A stretch of 64,000 nucleotides of DNA from UBA10649 sp963700255 (GCA_963700255.1 CAVOWW010000022.1:62001-126000); one strand, 5' to 3'. Numbered from the stretch's first letter, positions 44,385-53,512 are shown. Made by a program: numbers and translations. Notes: generated by a model not told the origin, from the letters alone.

Positions 44385-45481
44385 CCGGTCGACTCGGCCT
44401 CGTCGTCGGCGCCGAACACCATGCCGAGGACGAGGCCGTCGGGCCGCAGCAGCGGACCGCCCGAGTTGCCCGGCAGGACGGTGCCCCGCACGGCGTACAC
44501 CTGGCGCTCGACACCGGCATCCCCGTAGATGTCGTCGCCCAGGGCCGTGACCTCGGCGCGCACCCGGGCCGGCTCCGCACGGAAGGGACCGGACTCGGGG
44601 AAGCCGGCGATGACCGCGGGGTCACCGGAGCGAGCCGACTCCGCCGCCAGCACGAGGGGGCGGGCACCCAGACCGGGCACCGCGAGGACGGCGACGTCAG
44701 TGGCCGGGTCGAAGTAGACGACGGTGGAGGCCAGGCCCGGGTCCGCCAGCCGCACGCGGACCACCGGCTCGGCCACCCCCGCGACGACGTGGGCGTTCGT
44801 CATCACGAGATCGGGGGCGATGGCGAAGCCGGAGCCGGTCACCGCCGCACCGCACTCGGGGGTCTCCCCTGCCACCTGAACGACGGACTCACGGGCCTCG
44901 TCCACCTCGAGCGTGACGGATGAGGGATCCGGCGGATCGACATCGGGGCCGGTGATCTGCGCGAGGCCGGAGAAGATCCTCGGAACCGACGTCGTCCCGA
45001 CGAGATCACGCAGGTCGCCGAACGCGTTGCGCGCGGGCACGGGCACGAGCGAGTCCAGAGCCACCAGCACGCGCGACTCGGTCACCTGCTGCGACACGAG
45101 GGCCAGCGGCACGTACGCCAGGGCGCTCGCCATGATCCACGCGACGACGGCGAGGGCGAGCACGTTGAGGCCGGCACCGGCGACGTTATCGACGACGCGG
45201 GCCGGCCTCCAGGTGATGCCGCCGCGCAGCCGGTCACCGAGGATCGACGCCGCGAACTGGCCGAGCAGCGCGCTGATCAGCACGCCGAGCCCGAGTGCGG
45301 CAGCTCGCAGCCACTCGGTCTCGATGAGCGCGTCCACGACGCTCGGCAGGAGGAAGGCCGCTGCCAGCCCCCCGCCGAGGAAGCCGACGAAGGACAGCAG
45401 GCCCGCGACGAAGCCGCGGTGCCAGCCGGCGAAGGCGAAGACGGTGACGGCGCCGATGAGGACCCAGTCGACGAGGTTCAC
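44288..45481 (-). CDS. marP: MarP family membrane serine protease
   Basis: 397 residues from GTG 45481, overlapping the NUDIX gene stop (GTGA). Residues 1-~165 form four membrane helices of the CvpA type (VDWVLIGAVTVFAFAGWHRG and following). The rest is a periplasmic trypsin-like domain with His in MTNAHVVAG (~227), Asp in DPATDVAVL (~259) and Ser in LPGNSGGPLL (~335), close to the mycobacterial acid-resistance protease MarP. Two cysteines (ETPECGAAV and the tail TGTCRIRD) may form the redox switch known there. Confidence 0.93.
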   Translation of the reverse strand: MNLVDWVLIGAVTVFAFAGWHRGFVAGLLSFVGFLGGGLAAAFLLPSVVDALIETEWLRAAALGLGVLISALLGQFAASILGDRLRGGITWRPARVVDNVAGAGLNVLALAVVAWIMASALAYVPLALVSQQVTESRVLVALDSLVPVPARNAFGDLRDLVGTTSVPRIFSGLAQITGPDVDPPDPSSVTLEVDEARESVVQVAGETPECGAAVTGSGFAIAPDLVMTNAHVVAGVAEPVVRVRLADPGLASTVVYFDPATDVAVLAVPGLGARPLVLAAESARSGDPAVIAGFPESGPFRAEPARVRAEVTALGDDIYGDAGVERQVYAVRGTVLPGNSGGPLLRPDGLVLGMVFGADDEAESTGYALTADELRPAVEAAFSSPRAVDTGTCRIRD

Positions 45482-46146
45482 GTCTCGGGCTCCTCCGCGA
45501 GGGGCACGACCCGCGACTCGTCCCAGGGCACGGCCCAGCCCAGACGGTCGAGCAGGCCGGCGATGAGCCCGGCCGTGAAGCCCCAGACGAGCAGGCCCTG
45601 CACCTCGAAGGCGGGGCCGATGAAGCCGGACGGATGCAGCACGCGACATCGGTTCGCCGGGTCGACCAGGTCGCTGATCGGCACCCGATGGACGCTCTCG
45701 ACCTCGGCGGCGTCCAGAGCCCAGACCGGCGACATCGTGTGCCACCAGCCCAGGACCGGAGTGACCACGTAGTTGGTCACCGGGACCCACAGATCGGGGA
45801 GGGCGCCGAAGACGAGCACGCCCGTCGGATCGATGCCGGTCTCCTCCTGCGCCTCGCGGAGGGCCGCAGCGCCGGCGTCCTCGTCATCGTCGTCGACGGC
45901 ACCGCCCGGGAAGGCCGGCTGACCGGCGTGCGAGCGCATCGTGCTGGCCCGCTGGATCAGCAGCAGGTCATGGTGGTCACCGAACAGGATGAGGACGGCC
46001 GAGTGCCTGCCCTCGCCGTGCGGCGGCACGAACCGCGTGAGCTCCTCGGCCGTGACCGAGGCCGCGATCGTCGCGACCGGCTTCAGCCAGTCAGGCAGGC
46101 GATCGACTGCGGCGGGATCGACGGTTCCGGTGCGTGACCACTCCAT
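45478..46146 (-). CDS. NUDIX hydrolase, CoA pyrophosphatase-like
   Basis: 222 residues from ATG 46146. The NUDIX box is PGGAVDDDDEDAGAAALREA then QEETGI near residues 88-110; the segment RHSAVLILFGDHHDLLLIQR and MRSHAGQPAFPGGA before it is characteristic of the CoA pyrophosphatase subgroup (NUDT7/8-like, UPF0035 signature). It would hydrolyse CoA or CoA derivatives. It lies two bases after nth and overlaps marP, forming the nth-nudix-marP operon common in actinobacteria. Confidence 0.9.
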   Translation of the reverse strand: MEWSRTGTVDPAAVDRLPDWLKPVATIAASVTAEELTRFVPPHGEGRHSAVLILFGDHHDLLLIQRASTMRSHAGQPAFPGGAVDDDDEDAGAAALREAQEETGIDPTGVLVFGALPDLWVPVTNYVVTPVLGWWHTMSPVWALDAAEVESVHRVPISDLVDPANRCRVLHPSGFIGPAFEVQGLLVWGFTAGLIAGLLDRLGWAVPWDESRVVPLAEEPET

Positions 46147-46148
46147 CG

Positions 46149-46871
46149 TCAGCCTCGCCCGGAGTCCCGAACGAGCCTGGCCGCCTCGACCGGGTCGGTC
46201 GGCCCCTCCCCGAAGGCGGGACACCAGCGGGCCACCGGGCAGGCGCCGCACGCCGGGCGGCGCGCATGGCAGCGGCGCCGGCCGTGCCAGATGACGCGGT
46301 GCGACATCAGCGTCCAGTCCTTCTTCGGCACGAGGACCATGAGCTCGGCCTCGACCTTCTCCGGGTCGGTCTGCTCCGTCCAGCCGAATCGGCGGGCGAG
46401 CCGGCCGAAATGCGTGTCGACCGTGATCCCCGGAACGCCGAAGGCATCCCCGAGGACGACGTTCGCCGTCTTGCGGCCCACGCCGGGGAGGGTCACGAGG
46501 TCCTCGAGCCGACCGGGCACCTGGCCGCCGAACCCGTCGCACAGCTTCTGGCCCAGGGCCTGCAGCGTCTTGGCCTTCTGCCGGAAGAACCCGGTCGGGG
46601 CGATCAGCGCCTCCAGTTCCAGCCGGTCGCTGGCCGCGTAAGCAGCCGCGTCGGGGTAGCGCCGGAAGAGGGCGGGCGTCACCGAGTTGACCCGCTGGTC
46701 GGTGCATTGCGCGCTCAGCACGGTCGCCACGAGCAGCTCGAGAGGTGTCGTGAAGTCCAGCTCGCAGTGGGCATCGGGGTAGGTCTCGCCAAGCGTCGTG
46801 AGGATGCGGCGGGCCCGGCGCTTGCGCGCGGCGAGGTCCTCGTCGCCAGCCCGCACCGATGCCCTCGCCAT
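46149..46871 (-). CDS. nth: Endonuclease III (DNA glycosylase/AP lyase)
   Basis: 240 residues from ATG 46871. Removes oxidised pyrimidines in base-excision repair. Helix-hairpin-helix LPGVGRKTANVVLG with the catalytic Lys near residue 137, catalytic Asp in VDTHFGRLARR near 155, and the 4Fe-4S cluster C-x6-C-x2-C-x5-C (CHARRPACGACPVARWC) near 205. All essential residues are present. It diverges from the crp-like gene, as in many actinobacterial genomes. Confidence 0.95.
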   Translation of the reverse strand: MARASVRAGDEDLAARKRRARRILTTLGETYPDAHCELDFTTPLELLVATVLSAQCTDQRVNSVTPALFRRYPDAAAYAASDRLELEALIAPTGFFRQKAKTLQALGQKLCDGFGGQVPGRLEDLVTLPGVGRKTANVVLGDAFGVPGITVDTHFGRLARRFGWTEQTDPEKVEAELMVLVPKKDWTLMSHRVIWHGRRRCHARRPACGACPVARWCPAFGEGPTDPVEAARLVRDSGRG

Positions 46872-47004
46872 GCCGCTAGCGTATGTCGCACTGATCGGAG
46901 CACTGCGGTGGCGCCGCGCGACCGATTGTGCGACAGAATGTCTCTGGACAGCCCGGGCTCGCCCGGGCCGCCCTTATGACGGGGCCGGACCGGAAGGAGG
47001 AGCC

Positions 47005-47166
47005 GTGGACACGTTCATGCAGTCCCCGCTCTTCGCAGCCCTCGATGCCGAGGGTGCCGCCGCCCTGCACGCCTCCCTCGCGGAGACCGACGTGCCCAAG
47101 GGCGACGTCCTGTTCCACGAGGGCGAGCCCGGCGACCGCATGTACGTCATCGTCGACGGCAAGGTG
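47005..47166 (+). pseudogene. crp: Crp/Fnr family regulator, N-terminal 54 codons only
   Basis: GTG 47005 follows GGAAGGAGGAGCC. The visible part, FMQSPLFAALDAEGAAALHA then GDVLFHEGEPGDRMYVIVDG, is the start of the cyclic-nucleotide-binding domain of the GlxR/Crp regulator that normally sits divergent to nth. After DGKV the reading changes to unrelated sequence, so the ligand pocket and DNA-binding domain are missing. Gene and neighbourhood match the actinomycete; what follows does not. Either an insertion or, more likely, an assembly join. Confidence 0.85.
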
Positions 47167-47170
47167 TGCC
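47163..47170. other. Abrupt junction: actinomycete sequence ends
   Basis: The codon choice changes from almost all G/C third positions to TGC CCC ATT CAT AAA within a few bases, in the middle of a conserved domain. No target-site duplication or terminal inverted repeat is visible here. The synteny with nth, NUDIX and marP to the left is never resumed to the right. Confidence 0.75.
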
Positions 47171-47445
47171 CCATTCATAAATGCAGCCCCAGGACTCTCA
47201 GTCTTGCTGAAGTCTTCGACCTTTACCTCACCCAGGCCCAGCAGCGCGGCAAGAGGTCATGGAGGTCTGACGTTGGGAGGTGGGAGAACTATCTGTCAGC
47301 GCTTGCTCCGCTCCCCCTGGACTCCATAACCCCTGAGCTGATACAGCGAGTGCTGGATGAAATGCACCCACACCCCAAATTCAAGAACAGGACAAAGCCA
47401 TTATCCGCAGCCACCCGCAGACAAGTCTTCGCCCTGCTAAGCATC
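47167..47445 (+). pseudogene. Tyrosine recombinase fragment (core-binding domain only)
   Basis: In frame with the truncated crp the sequence reads LSLAEVFDLYLTQAQQRGKR, SWRSDVGRWENYLSAL, ITPELIQRVLDEMHP and LSAATRRQVFALL, the usual pattern of the SAM-like N-terminal domain of phage-type integrases. The catalytic domain (R...HxxR...Y) is absent because the sequence changes again near 47445. Base composition is visibly less G/C-rich than on either side. Confidence 0.65.
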
Positions 47446-48430
47446 GCGGGCGGCGTCGCGCTTGCCCTGGCGCTGCCAGAGCCGCGCCAGGCTGGTGGCG
47501 GCGCGCAGCTCGAACGTCTTGGCCTCTTGCCGCCGGGCGATCTCCAGGGACTGGTGGAGGAGCGCCTCCGCCTCCGGGGCCGCATCGGCGTCCATGTCGA
47601 GGAGAATCTCCGCCCGCAGCCGGTGCAGCTCGGCATCGTAGTAGTGCTGTCCCTGTTGCTCGGCTCGTGCGACGCCGAGGGCGAGCGCGCCCAGGGCGTC
47701 GTCGTGGCGCCCGACCTTCCGGAGGCCCTCGGCGAGCAAGACGAGGAACTGGGGCGCTCCGAGCCCGCTCCCGTCTGCAGCCAGCTCGCCCATCGCCTGC
47801 TGCATCTCCGCGATGCCCGCCTCGCCCTCCCCCGATTCGACCCGCGCGAAGCCTCGCAAGAACCTCCCCAGTCCCAGGTACAACGGAAACCCGAGCTGCT
47901 CGGCGAGACCCACGAGTTCTTCGGTGCGTTCCCGCGTCCGGTCGAGCTCGCCGCGCTCGACATGGACAATCCAGCAAGGAAGAGAGCGTGCGCCAGACTG
48001 AGCGGATGTTCCACGCGCTTCGCCAGCGCCACCGCCGCCTCGCTCAACGCCAACGCCCGGTCGGGATGGCCAAGGTACAGGTGACACCAGGCCGCAAGCG
48101 CGTGGGCGTGGAGGCCAGGATCGAATCCCAGCGTGTACGCCAGCGGCCCATGCTCGCCGGGATTGTAGAATTTGATGCACTGCTCGAAATGCTGCAGAGC
48201 CCGCGAGAAGTGGCCCTCGAAGAGCAACGATTGGCCGACTTGGTGGTGAGCCGAGAGGAGGTCGAACGCCTCTCCCGTGCGCTCGGCGGCTGCCAGGGCC
48301 TCCTGCGCGACCTCGGCCGCGGTCGCGAGGTCACCCTTGACGTAATAGGCCGCCGCCACTCCCACGAGCACGCGCGGCAGCTCGGGCGACTCGCCGATCT
48401 GGGACGCCAGCTCGCGCGCGCGCGCGTAGA
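47437..48430 (-). pseudogene. TPR-repeat region of a large predicted ATPase/cyclase-type regulator, fragment with frameshift
   Basis: Tetratricopeptide helices run through the fragment: YYVKGDLATAAEVAQEALAA, LLFEGHFSRALQHFEQCIKF, WCHLYLGHPDRALALSEAAV, and after a frame change near 47973 HVERGELDRTRERTEELVGL and ALLHQSLEIARRQEAKTFEL. This is the C-terminal repeat region found in adenylate-cyclase/LuxR-like proteins with an AAA domain, mostly outside actinobacteria. N-terminus and end are both cut by joins (48,430 and about 47,445). Confidence 0.7.
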
Positions 48431-48431
48431 T

Positions 48432-48783
48432 GTAGTGTTGCGCGAGCATCTCGGGCAACGGCGGCTTGAGAGCCCCGAGTCGCCCGGCATTGGCATCGAA
48501 GACGCGGAAATAGTGGTGGCGGACCGAGAACACGACGCTCGGCACCTTGCCGGTACGCTCGGTCTCGGCGATCAGATCGTCCACCCGGTCGCGCCAACGG
48601 CGCTGCTGCATCGCCGAGAACAGCGCGGCGAGCTCGCCGGCGAACGCGCCCGCAAGGCTGCGCCGCTCGGCGCGGCGCCTTTGCGCATCGAGCGCCCACT
48701 GCGCGCCGATGCCGCCGGCGATCGCGAGCGCGCCGCCCAGGAGTGCCGACAGCAGTTGCGCGGTGGGTGGGTCGAACGTCATC
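48432..48783 (-). pseudogene. N-terminal fragment of a single-TM hypothetical protein
   Basis: Starts at ATG 48783: LLSALLGGALAIAGGIGAQW is a membrane helix, followed by a charged helix (LDAQRRRAERRSLAGAFAGE) and FSVRHHYFRVFDANAGRLGA. The pattern matches hypothetical proteins of alphaproteobacteria with one N-terminal anchor. The frame continues directly into the TPR fragment across a run of CG dinucleotides (48409-48428), so the fused 534-codon frame is not a real protein. Confidence 0.55.
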
Positions 48784-48929
48784 TCGGGCCTCTGGCGAAC
48801 ACGCTGGAGCAGGACTTTATCGAGGCTAGCGGAATCGCCGTCCGCAAACCATGCGGCAGCAGCGGCCCCCCGTGGTGTCGAAGATGAGGCCATGGTGAAC
48901 GAATCGGATCGCGACGTGTTTGACCGCGA

Positions 48930-49142
48930 TCAATCCGCCCGCCGCCGGGCTCGCCCCGCCCTGCGCGAATAGCCGGTGGTGAAGTAGCCGCGATCGTGCA
49001 GCCACGAGATCGCGGTCAGATGGTGCAGCGGTGCCAGGATCGCATACGACGCCAGCAGCAACTGGATCGGCGCCACCCAGGCGACCGCCGCCGACAGCAG
49101 GATCAGCCCGACGTTGATCGCGCCGAGTTGCTCGACGCTCAT
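48930..49142 (-). pseudogene. Membrane protein fragment, conserved hypothetical
   Basis: From ATG 49142: MSVEQLGAINVGLILLSAA, IQLLLASYAILAPLHHLTAI and SWLHDRGYF, two membrane helices with a PLHHLTAISWLHDR motif seen in a bacterial integral membrane family of unknown role. After GYFTTG the sequence becomes Arg/Ala-rich and stops, so only the first ~50 residues are credible. The 500 bases to the right (49143-49639) contain no frame I can support. Confidence 0.45.
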
Positions 49143-49639
49143 CGTCGAGCGGGGGGCCGCCACGGCCGCGGCGAGCGCAACGAGGGGAGTTGGATCTGGG
49201 CCTGCGCGCGGCGCGTCCCACACCGGGCGCCGACCGCGTTCGGTCGCCGGGGTGCCACGGCGAATGCCCTGGCGGGCGGCCCGCGCCTCGGCGGCCGCCC
49301 TGGAACTCGAAACCGAGCGGGTGCCGCGGCTCGCGCGCGTGCCCTGGCTCGCTCGCGCCGGATCGTCGCCTCGTCCACTCTCGGCGACGCCCTCCGGGCA
49401 GCGTCAGCGCCGCAGCTTGAGTTGATCGGCCGGGGTGCGCTTCGCGTCAGCCTCCGCGAAGGTCGATGCGAAGCACACTGCGGTGGCGGTGTTGAGCACC
49501 TGCACCGTCACAGGGAAGTCGGCGCTCGCCAGCCGCAGGCCGTCCTTGCCGTCCGCCGTGCGGTTCCGCAGCAGCAGGATCGACTTGCCGGCGGTGCCGC
49601 GCCCTGGAGCCCGGAGGATCTCACCGGCTCCGCCGTCTT

Positions 49640-49835
49640 CCACGCCTCCTCGCCGCACCGCCCGGTGGGGAGGGGGGCCGGGACGGCTGCCACCGCCATC
49701 GCCATGCGCTCGAGGGCCGAGAACCATTGGTTGGCGTGGGAGTCGCCGAACAGCACGACGGTGCGCGGCGAGGAGGGAGCGCCGCAGGCGCACGCGGCGA
49801 ACCGGGTCGGCGTCTGCGCCAGCTTGCGGGCTGCC
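49640..49835 (-). pseudogene. SGNH hydrolase domain fragment (OafA/YrhL-type acyltransferase C-terminus)
   Basis: On the minus strand the frame reads QTPTRFAACACGAPSSPRTV then VLFGDSHANQWFSALERMA. The GDSHANQW block I of SGNH esterases, with its nucleophilic Ser, is typical of the periplasmic domain of acyltransferase-3 proteins that O-acetylate polysaccharides. No start, membrane domain or later His block is present. A separate short frame to 49404 (FPVTVQVLNTATAVCFAST) may be another fragment. Confidence 0.55.
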
Positions 49836-49998
49836 GGATTTCACGTGCGCCGGGGTGGGTGCCGTGGCGTGCCTTCGGCTGCCTCGGTGTGCGCAAGACG
49901 TGGGCGGAGCACCAGGCGTCGTGCCTTCGCGTGCCTCGCTATGCCGCCTCGGCCCGCGGCGTTGACTCGCAGAATATTGGCAGAATCCGGCGGCCTGG
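49822..49998. repeat. Diverged ~175-base repeat, copy 1 (left of brnTA)
   Basis: Shares with copy 2 (50758-50935) the blocks TTGCGGGCTG, TTTCACGTGCGCCGGGG, GGCGTCGTGCC and TTGCAGAAT/TTGGCAGAAT, in the same order and orientation. Both copies translate to similar nonsense peptides (FTCAG...PGVVPSRA), which shows common ancestry of the DNA rather than a gene. Confidence 0.6.
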
Positions 49999-50070
49999 CC
50001 GGGCTGTCGCCGATCGCCCCCCGCATCACAGGCTGTGGACAGATCGGCTGATTATCGGTATTTACCGAAA

Positions 50071-50364
50071 GTGCGGTTCGAGTGGGACGATCGGAAGGCC
50101 TTGGCGAACCGTACGAAGCACGGCATCAGCTTCGAGGAGGCCATCACCGCATTCGATGATCCGTTCGCCCTGATCGCAGTGGACACGCGCCACTCAACAC
50201 CGAGCGAGGAGCGCACGTGGCTGATCGGTGCTGCAGATATCGCGGTCCTCGTCATCGTCTACACGACGCGGGAAGCGGGCAAGGTGCTGCGCATCATCAA
50301 CGCGCGGCGCGCCAGCCGGCGGGAGCGCAACCAATATGAAGAAGCTCGAGGAATTCCCATTTGA
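50071..50364 (+). CDS. brnT: BrnT family toxin
   Basis: 97 residues from GTG 50071; a GTG at 50035 would add 12 residues that are not family-like. Type II toxin of the RelE-like fold that cuts RNA and slows growth. The signature VRFEWDDRKALANRTKHGIS, FEEAITAFDD, EERTWLIGAAD and RIINARRASRRERNQYE covers the entire BrnT family with its catalytic Arg residues. The antitoxin gene begins 29 bases before its stop, the usual brnT-brnA overlap. Diverged repeats flank the pair. Confidence 0.9.
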   Translation: MRFEWDDRKALANRTKHGISFEEAITAFDDPFALIAVDTRHSTPSEERTWLIGAADIAVLVIVYTTREAGKVLRIINARRASRRERNQYEEARGIPI

Positions 50365-50599
50365 GAAGGCACATCGACGTACCGCCCGCGAGGTCGAGGC
50401 GGCGCGTAAGGCCATCGAGGCCAAGCTGGGGACGGCCCGGCCGCGGCGCGGGCGCCCGCCCAAGGGCGTCGAGAAGTACGCCCCGGTTTCGATCCGTCTC
50501 GATCCCCGCGTCCTCGCCTGGGCAAAACGCGAAGCCAAGAAGCGCGGGCTGGGATATCAGACGATCATCAACCAGGTACTCCTCAAGGCGTCGGCCTGA
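50336..50599 (+). CDS. brnA: BrnA family antitoxin
   Basis: 87 residues from ATG 50336, overlapping brnT. The N-terminal half (PFEKAHRRTAREVEAARKAI) wraps the toxin in the known complexes; the C-terminal half (VSIRLDPRVLAWAKREAKKR then GLGYQTIINQVL) is a ribbon-helix-helix domain that binds the operon's own promoter. Both partners look intact, so the module should be functional and autoregulated. Confidence 0.9.
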   Translation: MKKLEEFPFEKAHRRTAREVEAARKAIEAKLGTARPRRGRPPKGVEKYAPVSIRLDPRVLAWAKREAKKRGLGYQTIINQVLLKASA

Positions 50600-51054
50600 T
50601 CCCGACGGTCATCCGCCCCTGGCGTCGCGAGTGATCGACGTCAACTAGTCTTGCCGCGCCGCCGCGCAAGACTAATTGTCGCTGATCACGCGAGCCCTCG
50701 CCAGCGCACGGGTCCTAAGAATGAAACAACGCAGGGGGATGGATTCGAACCCCCGAGCCCTTGCGGGCTGGCGGCTTTCACGTGCGCCGGGGCGCGTGTT
50801 GCCGCGTGCCTTGCGACACCTCCGCGTCCGCGAAACGCGGGCCCACGGCCCGGCGTCGTGCCCTCGCGCGCTGCGTGCACCGCGACGGCCCGCAGGGTTG
50901 ATTTCCAGAGTACTTGCAGAATCGGACGGCAGAGACGCTCGCCCCTCAGCGGGAGGCGGCCAGCGCCGGCGCCTGATCCGCCGAAGATCCAGATAGATGA
51001 GGAGGTCGCCAACCCATGGCGGCCTCCTCGCGAATCATGTCAGAAAGGGAAGTC
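50600..51054. other. Intergenic 455 bases with tRNA-like T-arm and repeat copy 2
   Basis: The minus strand around 50,735-50,757 reads GGGGGTTCGAATCC, the T-arm consensus of a tRNA, but the 3' half of the stem does not pair and no cloverleaf can be built. The second repeat copy follows directly. The rest is the leader of the hydroxylase gene. Confidence 0.5.
50758..50935. repeat. Diverged ~175-base repeat, copy 2 (right of brnTA)
   Basis: Same orientation as copy 1, about 760 bases away, with the toxin-antitoxin pair between them. It abuts a tRNA T-arm-like sequence that copy 1 lacks. Confidence 0.6.
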
Positions 51055-51627
51055 ATGTCTGTCATCGTCTCCGTCGGCGCCGCGTTCCTGGGCGCCGCCA
51101 CCTGGACATTGCTCGAGTACGGCATGCACCGGTTTCTCGGGCACGACCGGCGCACGTACCCCAACCCGTTCGCCAGCGAGCACACTCGCCACCACAGCGA
51201 GGGCGATTACTTCGCGCCGACGTGGAAGAAGGCCGTCGTCGCGCTCGCGGCGGTCGTCCTCGTGGGCGCGCTCGCCGCGGCGGTCGCCGGCCCCACGCAC
51301 GGCCCGGTCTATGCGCTGTCCCTCGTGGCGATGTACCTGACCTACGAGGTGATGCACCGGCGCGCACACACGCACCCCGGCTTCGGCGCGTACGGCCGCT
51401 TCATTCGCCGGCACCATTTTCACCACCACTTCATGAACCCGCGCGCCAACCACGGCGTGACCACGCCGCTCTGGGACGTCGTCTTCGGCACGCTGGAGTC
51501 GCCGGGCCGCGTGCGGGTTCCCGAGAAGCTGAGGATGCAGTGGCTGGTGGACCCGGCGACCGGCGACGTGCGCACCCAGCACCAGGCCTTCTACGAGCTC
51601 GTTCGTTCGCGGCAGGCCGCGGCGTAA
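51055..51627 (+). CDS. Fatty acid hydroxylase/sterol desaturase family protein
   Basis: 190 residues from ATG 51055 (AAGGGAAG upstream). Integral membrane di-iron oxygenase type: helices at about 3-20 and 58-100, and His motifs HRFLGH (~24), HTRHH (~44), HRRAH (~107) and HHFHHHF (~125) that would hold the two irons. Such enzymes hydroxylate fatty acyl chains, sterols or carotenoids; the short length resembles bacterial carotenoid/fatty-acid hydroxylases. The neighbours give no pathway. Codon usage is not that of the actinomycete part. Confidence 0.83.
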   Translation: MSVIVSVGAAFLGAATWTLLEYGMHRFLGHDRRTYPNPFASEHTRHHSEGDYFAPTWKKAVVALAAVVLVGALAAAVAGPTHGPVYALSLVAMYLTYEVMHRRAHTHPGFGAYGRFIRRHHFHHHFMNPRANHGVTTPLWDVVFGTLESPGRVRVPEKLRMQWLVDPATGDVRTQHQAFYELVRSRQAAA

Positions 51628-51715
51628 GCCAGTTCGACGGCGACCCCAACGAATCACCAACGGCCATCCGGACTGCCACCCGCCCGCGTGCTGCCGGCGT
51701 GGGCCCGCGGCGGCG

Positions 51716-53208
51716 TCAGGTGCCGCAGAAGGTCTTGTAACGGGCCGTCACCTCGGGCGGGGCGGGTTCGGCGTAGCCTTCCCAGCCGGCACGCTCGTCG
51801 AACGGGCGGGTGACCGCCCCGAGCAGGCGCTCGAACGCGGCGAGCTCGCCGTGCTCGGAGGCGGCGGCCAGCGCTTCCTCGACACGGTGATTGCGCGGAA
51901 TGTACAGCGGGTTGACGCGATGCATCGCCGCCCGGCGCCCCGCGCCCGCGCGTCCGTCCCGTTCGGCCCGCCGGCGCCAGCGCTCCAGCCAGGCCGTGAT
52001 CCCCGAGGTGTCCTCGAACAGCGCGGAGAGCGGACGTGCGTCGCCCGCGGCGGCATCGCCGAGACGTCGCCAGGCCAGGGTGAAGTCGACGTTCTGCGCG
52101 CCAAGCAGCACCAGCCAGTCGGCGGCGAGCGCTTCGTCGTCGACGTCGGCGCCGGAGAGACCGAGCTTCGCGCGCACGCCATCCAGCCAACACGCGGCGT
52201 AGCCACCGGGGAACGCGTCGATCACCTCCGTCGCCCGCGCGACGGCATGCACGGTCGAGGTCGGGTCGATCAGCGGCAGCAGGGTCTCGGCGAACCGCGC
52301 CAGGTTCCAGCGCGCGATCAGCGGCTGGTTCTCGTAGGCGTAACGCCCGTGCGTATCGATGGAGCTGAACACGGTCCGCGGGTCGTAGGCTTCCAGGAAC
52401 GCGCAGGGGCCGTAGTCGATGGTCTCGCCGGAGACCGTCATGTTGTCGGTGTTCATCACCCCGTGAATGAAGCCGACCAGCATCCACTGCGCGACCAGCG
52501 CCGCCTGCCGCGACGCGACCCGGTGCAGGAGGCCGAGGTAGCGATCGGGAGCGGCGGCGAGGTCGGGATCGTGGCGGGCGATGACGTATCCGCCAGCGCC
52601 TGCACGGCGTCGTGCGCGCCGCGCGCGGCGAAGAACTGGAACGTGCCCACCCGCACGTGGCTGGCGGCCACGCGGGTGAGCAGCGCGCCGGGCACCGGCT
52701 TGTCGCGCCACACGACCTCGCCGCTGCGGACGGCCGCGAGTGCCCGGGTGGTCGAAATGCCGAGCGCGTGCATCGCCTCGCCGATCAGGTATTCGCGCAG
52801 CACCGGTCCGACCGCGGCCTTGCCGTCGCCACCGCGCGAGAACGGCGTCCGGCCGGCCCCCTTGAGGGCGATGTCGCGCCGCCGGCCCTGTCGGTCGATC
52901 ACCTCCCCGAGGAGCACGGCGCGCCCGTCGCCGAGTTGCGGGACGAATCCGCCGAACTGGTGTCCGGCGTAGGCCTGAGCGATCGGCGTCGCCCCCGCCG
53001 GTACGATGTTGCCGGCGAAGACGGCGGCGCCGAGGCCGGGATCGAGCGCGCCGACGTCGAGGCCGAGCTCGGCGGCGAGGACGTGGTTGATCTGTAGGAT
53101 CTCCGGCGCCGGCACCGTCGCGGGCGTCACCGGCGCGTAGCAGCCGACCAACTCGCGCGCGTACGTGTTGTCGAAGCGGAAGAGCTCCGGGAGGGATGCG
53201 GTGGACAT
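51716..53208 (-). CDS. selO: Protein adenylyltransferase SelO (YdiU), one frameshift
   Basis: About 497 residues from ATG 53208; one base is missing near 52587, where QALAD continues in the other frame as YVIARHDPDL. SelO is a pseudokinase that transfers AMP to Ser, Thr or Tyr of proteins, linked to oxidative stress. Visible blocks: YAGHQFGGFVPQLGDGRAVL, KGAGRTPFSRGGDGKA and REYLIGEAMHALGIS, then GFIHGVMNTDNMTVSGETID with the catalytic HGVMNTDN and the metal-binding region DYGPCAF. The C-terminal YKTFCGT keeps the Cys third from the end that replaces selenocysteine in bacteria. Confidence 0.9.
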
Positions 53209-53364
53209 GTGCAGCGGGTGGGACGCGACCCCGTGTGGGGAACGGTCTGCGCGACGATTCCACGCTCCCGACGCCGCCGCAAGCGGGCCGCGGCGCCCGC
53301 GAAGGAACCTCTGCGCAAGCCATGGAACGGAGCGATGTGTGCGGCGCTCGCTGGACGGCGTCAC

Positions 53365-53512
53365 CCAGTAGGGCCGGGCTTCCGCCCGGCCTGTCCTGAG
53401 CTCGTCGAAGGGCCGGCCGCGCGAGAGCGCGGCCAGCGCATGGGATCCCAGCGTCCGCGCGCTGTGGCCCTGCTCCGCAGGGCCAGGCCGGGCGGAAGCC
53501 CGGCCCTACTGG
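53365..53512. repeat. 148-base element with 27-bp perfect terminal inverted repeats (REP/MITE-like)
   Basis: The 27 bases 53365-53391 are repeated exactly in inverted orientation at 53486-53512, each arm itself a palindrome around GGCCGGGC. Inside lies CCTGAGCTCGTCGAAGGG, a version of a dispersed repeat (TTCGACRAGCTCAGG) known from many genomes. No gene is inside. Confidence 0.75.

Noticed and set aside
48826..49639. Several Arg/Pro-rich open frames between the membrane and SGNH fragments
   Set aside because: Compositionally biased shadows in very GC-rich DNA, without start signals or recognisable motifs.
50735..50757. tRNA gene suggested by GGGGGTTCGAATCC on the minus strand
   Set aside because: The T stem does not pair on its 3' side and no acceptor, D or anticodon arm can be built.
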